A stretch of 50,854 nucleotides of DNA, taken from the NCBI GenBank assembly GCA_946803715.1, contig CAMPET010000003.1:917307-968160 (forward strand), read 5' to 3'. The DNA comes from Beroe ovata (lineage: Eukaryota > Ctenophora > Nuda > Beroida > Beroidae). A program made the position numbers and the translations under genes. This document shows positions 44,643 to 50,854 of the stretch, piece by piece. Within the stretch, counting starts at the first letter, position 1. Each line of letters opens with the position of its first letter. The notes under the pieces are model-generated. The model made no database searches and was not told the DNA's origin. It saw only the letters and a list, made by a program, of their open reading frames with translations.

Positions 44643-45256
44643 ATTCCGTTACCCTCTCATTGACGCACCTTAAACAAATCTTGATTTGATGTGCCACTTT
44701 TAATCACAGATTAATATGCGAAAATTGATATTATGCCGCAGATATATCACAATATCACATTTTGAAATTTATTACACATTACAGGTGTATTGCGCGCGCC
44801 GCGCATATGATTATTTATATTTTGCCGTGAAATACTGAAATAAAAATTTTGTACAATTCTTTGGAAATTCACTCAAACTACGCGCATGACCTTGACGGCC
44901 TTGCTGGACGCAGATAGGATTTTCAGATTTCCTCAAAACCGATTGCGATAGACAAAATCAGAAATAAATACATTCCTGCGAATGAATTCAGACTGACAAC
45001 AGTTAATTCTCTTTTTTTTATATGGAGTGATGGTCAAATACCAAGATTGTTGTATTAACTTATCTGTTTGACAATTTGTTGCAAGTGACAAATGAAACAT
45101 TTGAACTGTTTTCATGCTTCAATGTCTATGCCAAATCTTTATAAGAATACATTGTTTTGACACTTTGTTTTATGCTGATGACTCAGATGATTTCTAGAAA
45201 CTATATTGATCAGCAGATAGAATATAATAGTCCAGTTCCCAGTGGCATCAATGATT

Positions 45257-46360
45257 TTATCCATCCTTCCACAGGCATTGATTCTCTTCACCATCATCTT
45301 CAACTTTCTTCAATATTGGAGAAAAAGTTGAACCATACATATCACAAGCTGGTCCCTCTCTATCAAACATCAAGTAGCCATGTTCACCCCATTCATCTCC
45401 CCAGCTATTCTTAATGATTAGAGCTGAATCTGTATAACCAACAATGGCAAGACTATGGTCAATTCTTTTGCAATTGTTAAGCCTGAAGAGTCCTCCATTA
45501 TATTGAGGGAGCCCTGTATTGGTTGTATCCAACCCAACAGTGACAGGTGAAGAACAAACCAATGTTTGTAGAAGGTCCCGCTTTGTCATAACCCACTTCA
45601 CTTTGTCTATATAAAAACCATCAAGAGCATTACTTTTCTTGTCATATCCAACACAAGTTCGTTTATTATAGATGAAAGAGTACCATACCCCAGGTTGCTC
45701 TGGACTGTCTTTCCATGTCCCTAACCTACCACTGAGAGCTACATAATCCCATGCATCTTCTACATTACCACCTCTTTTGAAGTTATCATTTTGGTATGTG
45801 CAATCATACAACTCCTGAACTGATAGTTGCTCAAAATACCCCTTGAAATAAGCTAGTTGTGCGCCAAGTGGTACCACAGCTGCATGTGCCCAACAACTAT
45901 CTTTCTTCCGGTCGTGGACTGGTCCAATCATACCAGATAATCTCCACATGTCAAAGAACTTTGGTGGCTTCAATGATGGCGATTCCAAAACAGGTGAATT
46001 AGTATTTTGCAGTAAATTTTGTGTTGAAGTGTTATTGTAGCCCCTCATCAAATCCATTTCTTCCTCAGTCATATCTGCCATTAAGTTTAATCCTACATCC
46101 CAAGTTATATCATCTCTTGCCTGTAGTTTGAGAACTTCTTTGATTTCCTTAGCAAAGAGTTCCAATCTCCTAGCCTCTTGATTAGGTGGACGTGTGTGGT
46201 ATTTCAGGTGTATCTTCTTATGATTCTTGTAGAGCTTTTGTAGTGAGCACCATGAAGTAAGAGCATCTTCTAAATCTTTAGACAAGTTATCAGTTCTAGA
46301 ATGTGAAGTATTGGCTAGAACGAAACATACAATCAGAAAATTCAGGCAACAGGACGACAT
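45257..46360 (-). CDS. Papain-family (C1A) cysteine protease, intronless, 367 aa
   Basis: Predicted secreted or lysosomal cathepsin-like protease. The first ATG (46360) gives a signal peptide (MSSCCLNFLIVCFVLANTSHS). Residues about 30-105 form an I29-type inhibitory propeptide (long charged helix, then LNLMADMTEEE). The mature domain has SCWAHAA (Cys156), DHSLAIVGY (His302) and IIKNSWGDEWGEHGY (Asn318), so the Cys-His-Asn triad is complete. The usual NQGxCGSCW segment is replaced by VHDRKKDSCW, so the oxyanion-hole Gln and the first paired Cys are missing; the GCxGG motif is also changed (RGGNVEDA). Activity may be altered or lost. No introns, unlike most genes here, which could mean a retrocopy, but the frame is fully open. 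Confidence 0.87.
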   Translation of the reverse strand: MSSCCLNFLIVCFVLANTSHSRTDNLSKDLEDALTSWCSLQKLYKNHKKIHLKYHTRPPNQEARRLELFAKEIKEVLKLQARDDITWDVGLNLMADMTEEEMDLMRGYNNTSTQNLLQNTNSPVLESPSLKPPKFFDMWRLSGMIGPVHDRKKDSCWAHAAVVPLGAQLAYFKGYFEQLSVQELYDCTYQNDNFKRGGNVEDAWDYVALSGRLGTWKDSPEQPGVWYSFIYNKRTCVGYDKKSNALDGFYIDKVKWVMTKRDLLQTLVCSSPVTVGLDTTNTGLPQYNGGLFRLNNCKRIDHSLAIVGYTDSALIIKNSWGDEWGEHGYLMFDREGPACDMYGSTFSPILKKVEDDGEENQCLWKDG

Positions 46361-47180
46361 GCCAGCTCTTATATTCTCTGTCAATATCTCGAATTGTCTT
46401 ACTAACCAACTTTTACCCCAGGAATGATTAATCTGTTTTAATTGATAGAATAAAGCTGGAGAAAAGTAACAAATAGATGGCAGGATAAATTTGATTCACA
46501 TTTTTGATTTGTTTATCATGATATGGCTACAAAGGGAGTTGATCAAGTTTGATAGTCCTGATTCGATACTGAGTTCACCTCATAGGGCCTATGGTCGCAC
46601 TAGAATCTAATAAAGCAATGCTGTGTTTCGATAGAACTGCATTACTGAAGCATTGAGACTTATTTTGATGTCATTGGAACCACATGTTTTCACAATTTTG
46701 ACTTTGGCTGCAGCACTGGTTCAGTCAATCACTCAATGAAAGTTTTTCTGTGTTCTGAACTGATACACTGGTCCTTTGGCTACATGATGCCCAATGTCAT
46801 GACTGGATTAGGAGTGCAACTTTCTCACATATTCTTCTTTAAATGTAATTACTGATCAAATTATTCCACTTTGGCACTTTGATGGGATTGAAATTCACCA
46901 AGGGCTGTAGCAATAGTGAACAAAATACAAATTCATAATCGAATAATCTGGAAGGTTGTGAGGTGAAATGTTCTTCTTTCTTTTGTCGGTCCCCTTTAAT
47001 GTAAGGTATGTCCCCACTACCCTTTGCTACGGAAATTCTGAAACCTGATTACATACATGATAACATTCAGGAAACGACAAAGAATGATAGGATGTTCGAA
47101 TAGAACGTGTTTGATAAAGATTTGCCACCATCATTGTTTTCACCACAGTCTAAACTGTGCAATAATTGAACTTATGCGTA
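46361..47180. other. Intergenic upstream of the protease
   Basis: AT-rich sequence with no supported ORF or repeat; presumably contains the protease promoter. Confidence 0.5.
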
Positions 47181-47901
47181 TCATAAATAGACTGGAATGC
47201 CATTGTTATTATTACCGATGCACATGGCACCCATAGCACATTTCCAATAGATTATACTCCCATAACAGCGAAATTCACAATTTTTATGTCCACTTGAATC
47301 ATCTATGAGACACCGCATGAAATCCATCTTGCAGTCCATCTGATTTTGAGCTGCTAGCTGGAATTTTTTTACTCCGTGACACATCCATCCTATAACAGTA
47401 GTATAATGGCTGTAATTATTGCTGCAATAGAGCACCAGTGTCGACAGGTGCTTTGTTTCCTGCATGTAAAATGTGACATATCCGATGACACATGGAATGA
47501 CAGTTCACTCTACTATAGCTGCTCTCACGTAGTGGAGGCAGGACTTTATATTGAACTATTGTAGATTGCAGCTGTTGCAGAACTTGGTACCATATTTTAC
47601 CAGATATTCGTCTTAATTATGGTTTACGTTTCATCATCAGCTTTGTTTCTGTTCCTTTATCTTACCATTTCATGAAAACGTGGGTCTTATCACTAAAGTT
47701 ATATTGTCTCACGACCAGCTCCCCCTGGACACACTCATCGGAAATAACATTACCAGAGAACGAGGTCCCCAATACAAATAGCTTAATAGGGGAGTAATGG
47801 GGGAGAAATGGAAACCGTTTCGGGGAATTGGTGAATTCCAAGCAGATCCGTCGCACAGTATCATATCGATATGTTGCAGAAATTTGACCGTCGTATTTCA
47901 T
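47181..47901 (-). CDS. Unidentified Cys-rich protein, two exons seen
   Basis: Exon A (47666-47901, or longer) ends in a GGTAAG donor at phase 2. Exon B (47181-47421) starts after a CTCTATTGCAG acceptor that supplies exactly the missing base, giving 158 codons if the ATG at 47901 is the start. Exon A reads like a beta-rich domain (MKYDGQISATYRYDTVRR, GELVVRQYNFSDKTH). Exon B holds eight cysteines (CKMDFMRC, CEFRCYG, WKCAMGAMC). The frame is open for seven codons before the ATG, and a protein-like minus-strand ORF at 47992-48237 may be an upstream exon. No family recognised, though exon A has a faint ependymin-like rhythm. Confidence 0.45.
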
Positions 47902-49493
47902 TGCTACTTGCCATAATTGAATACTTAAAATTCACTTTATCTCACCAAAAATATTCGGTCCTTCCATGACAAGTTGTTATGATGGGAGGCGTCAAGAATA
48001 TTCCACTGATATTTGATAATGGAAAATTCTAACTCCGTTACTCTCCACCTTTAGGACTACAGGATTCTGTATCTCTCTGTCTTTGTCAATTGTCGTCTCT
48101 TGCTGTATTTCCAACAATTTTATAATATCTATGTTTTTCTCGCAGTAGGTATTGTAGGTACCTACATGCTGTACACGATTTGCACACCGATGATGAGTAC
48201 ACACTGTACAGAGTACACTCATACATAGCACACTCATACACTACACAGACACAGTGCTTACTGCTAACTGCACACTGTCGTAGGAATTACACCCAGTCCG
48301 ACTTGATGAAGCACTCACCAAGACGTGCTAGTTACCCCCTTTGTTTAGGACACCCTAATTCCGAGGCAGCTAATTGCCACATCCCCTATCCTCTTTAGAT
48401 TAGCATAACAAACTGAGTCTTGCTCCAGTTAGTTTTGCGTCGGGTCTATAGCAGGATAACAAGAAACACTCGTTGAATCGGCTCCTTGTCCTTGTACAAA
48501 GTTCCTTATCTTCCTATGAAATCTTCTTTCTTATCAACATTATTCACGGAATAATTGAATGAAATGTTATATTGAATTTTACTGGCTCCTATCCACTAAT
48601 CTGGGAATGTGAGACATAATATCACTTTCAGTAACAGGTACATGGAATTCCGAATTTCCGCCTGTTGGGCAGGATCAATGTGTCTTCAGACAGGCAGATT
48701 ATTATCATGTGCGGACGCGTTGGTTATAGGGCGACTGACACCAAGGCAATCCTCATTCCTCAAAGAACTTTTTAACTTCTAGGTGACTTTCTCCCTGACC
48801 TTGTGATGTGTTACTGATTGTGAGACGCCGAGACATGTTAGTGAGTTAGTAAATCGCGCCATCTGGAGGGAAGTGAGGAAGTGATTTTGTATCTTCCTCT
48901 CCGTCATTACAGTTTCCCAGTCGTCGTGTTTCTCTTGTACGGCTTAGAAAACACATGTCTTACTCCATATTGGGAAGGTAAACTCCCCCTATACACACAC
49001 ACAAACACACACACACACACACATACACACACACAAACAAACACAAACATAATATTCCAGCTACAGGCTGTACTAGGTTACATGTCAGACATACCTCATG
49101 TTGATGTATCTGATAATTATAGTAGCGCAGTGAAATTAGTTCACAGCTTCCAGGTTTTCTGTGACTGCTCTGCTAGTAAAAAGCGCAATGCTCTGTATAT
49201 TGCTCTGTGAGTTGCCTCCAGACCTCTGGTTACTATAATCGTGTGACCCACCTCTCTCCCACGCTGTCCTGTGTCTCGTATCCTAACATGTGCTCCTTTA
49301 TAAACATAGCCGTTTACTGCCGGGATATTAGTAAAAACCTGTCTCCCCTAGGCTTTCAGTGTCTTTGTAATATCTGATGACATGGACGCAGTACTTAGTG
49401 TTTCGTGAAGCAATAATTTGGTACTTTGACACACTACACAAACTTTTACCCAACTTCTAACTCATCACTCTATTATTGCTATAGCTATGTGTG
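47902..49493. other. Intergenic, divergent promoters
   Basis: Between the minus-strand Cys-rich gene and the plus-strand LIM gene. Contains a CA microsatellite at about 48994-49050 and a possible upstream exon of the Cys-rich gene (47992-48237, minus). Nothing else supportable. Confidence 0.5.
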
Positions 49494-50772
49494 ATGCGAG
49501 GCTCGGCCTCAAAGACGTATTGTGGTAGCTGTAGCGAGGTGCTCATTGGGGAGGCTATCAAAGTTGCAGCAAATCTACACTACCATGTCCAGTGCTTCCT
49601 CTGTACGGAGTGTGGGTGCGAGCTTGTTAACACCGGCTTCTTCAGCAAGGTAACACGCACACACGTGGTGTCAGTTTGTAAACAGTAAGGTAGTGCACGT
49701 GGTGTCAGTGCACGTGGTGTCAGTGCACGTGGTGTCAGTGCACGTGGTGTCAGTGCACATGGTGTCAGTGCACTTGGTGTCAGTTTGTATACAGTGCACG
49801 TGGTGTTAGTGCACGTGGTGTCAGTGCACATGGTGTCAGTGCACACGGTGTCAGTGCACATGGTGTTAGCTCATTTACCTCATTCGAAATCTGTTATCAG
49901 TAGTTTACTATTAGATAATATCCGGTCACTTTGTCAAGCAAGTTTTACCAAGTTTTCGTGTGGATAATGAATTCGTATTGTTCGGAGGAATGAAAGATTT
50001 GTTATGAATGCCGAGAAATTTGCACATAACGGACAATATTGATTGCCGCTTTGCAACGACATGGAATTAGAGTTAATTGCACTAGTTTATACATGGTCGG
50101 AGGTGTAATTTTACCAATATTAGCGATATCGGCCGGATGTCACGGTTGATTGCACGGGTAATGATCTCAGCAATTAGCTTGGTGATGGAAATGTGTCAGT
50201 GTGTGACATGTTCTACTACATGATGATCATAACAACAAGACAATGATAGATTTCCCCTCGTTTAACAATGGCTGCTGTCACTGTTAATCGTCAGCAGATA
50301 CAAAACCCGCTCTTGTAAATTCCAGCCAATGTGCGGTATTTCATCATGACTCGCGTGTGAAACTGCTGGTAAATGCTCGACCACAGCTAATTAGTAATTA
50401 CCTAATTAGCTTTGTTATTTTGTTATTACACACTAGGTTATCTCTCATCTCTGTCTCACGATTGTTAACGAAACTAGCACTTTGAAATTCTTCGCTCATC
50501 ACTCATAGTTACAATAACCTAGGGTAACCCTATGAGTGACTTGCATTTGGAAAAGAAAACGTGTAGTCACAGAATTAAACAATCCATTTTTGATAACGGA
50601 ACCTACATCATGATACAACACTATTTCAGCTAGCAAAGTACTACTGCGCTGAGGATTACCACTCGTTGTTCGGTACTCCGTGTAACCTGTGTCACAAGTA
50701 CATTGAGGGAGAGGGACTGTCTATACAGGGCAAGGGGAAGAGTTACCACATTTCATGCCTTACCTGCACCAA
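49494..50772 (+). CDS. Actin-binding LIM protein (abLIM-like), 5' part
   Basis: Two exons: 49494-49649 and 50630-50772. The second ends on GTAAGT in phase 2, so the gene continues past the right edge. LIM1 is split between them: [32 protein letters not shown], then after the splice [18 protein letters not shown]2 begins [16 protein letters not shown] ... [10 protein letters not shown]. Zinc-ligand spacing fits LIM domains, and GTPC/YIEGEG are typical of abLIM/UNC-115 proteins, which link actin to signalling through LIM domains and a C-terminal villin headpiece (not visible here). The first exon may begin at the ATG at 49494 or after the acceptor TATTGCTATAG at 49484, which is also in frame. 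Confidence 0.82.
49682..49870. repeat. 15-bp minisatellite with CACGTG in each unit
   Basis: Units GTGCACGTGGTGTCA and variants, about 11 copies, interrupted once by GTTTGTATACA, in the first visible intron of the LIM gene. Confidence 0.92.
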
Positions 50773-50784
50773 GTAAGTCAGACA

Positions 50785-50797
50785 GACACAGACACAG

Positions 50798-50829
<32 letters not shown>

Positions 50830-50854
50830 ACACGCACACACACCAACACAAGGA
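50785..50854. repeat. CA microsatellite at right edge
   Basis: CAGACACAGACACACAC run in the intron after LIM exon 2. Confidence 0.9.

Noticed and set aside
49580-49861. Thr/Ala/Pro repeat ORF on the minus strand
   Set aside because: Translation of the 15-bp minisatellite.

Overview
The window is nuclear DNA of a multicellular animal. Genes are split by GT-AG introns of about 80 bp to several kb, there are CA/GT microsatellites and many dispersed repeats, and the proteins belong to animal families: class A GPCRs, an abLIM-type LIM protein, a C2H2 zinc-finger protein and FANK1. The standard genetic code fits every gene. LDL-receptor-A plus 7TM receptors, a secreted YHYH-domain protein and divergent orphan GPCRs suggest a marine invertebrate, perhaps a non-bilaterian such as a sponge or cnidarian. 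I cannot name the species. Splice sites and exon phases were worked out by eye; no database search was possible.

Layout. 79-3667 (-): lysosomal/secreted GH35 beta-galactosidase, running off the left edge, with two adjacent pairs of duplicated phase 1-1 exons covering the active-site nucleophile and the segment after it. 4238-6373 (-): six-exon, six-finger C2H2 protein. 6374-10509: mostly empty. 10510-11959 (-): secreted YHYH-domain protein with a Pro/Gly linker. 12933-16214 and 20815-24096 (+): two nearly identical intronless 1093-residue LDLa-7TM receptors on a 3.77-kb tandem duplication. The 4 kb between them is packed with repeats, including a foldback-like element made of an 11-bp satellite. 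25247-43476 (-): an 18-kb, 13-exon FANK1 gene (FN3 plus ankyrin repeats). Its 6.6-kb intron holds two GPCR genes on the opposite strand (32544-34383 and 34939-35940). Its 4.6-kb last intron holds a segmental duplication and a second foldback-like element built of 15-bp units. 45257-46360 (-): intronless papain-family protease with an altered oxyanion region. 47181-47901 (-): an unidentified Cys-rich gene. 49494-50772 (+): first LIM exons of an abLIM-like gene, leaving at the right edge.

There is no operon logic; neighbours are functionally unrelated. The most notable structures are the paired duplicated exons in the beta-galactosidase, GPCRs nested in FANK1, a sharply bounded homogenised tract between the two LDLa receptors, and two different foldback-type elements whose arms are short tandem repeats in opposite orientation.
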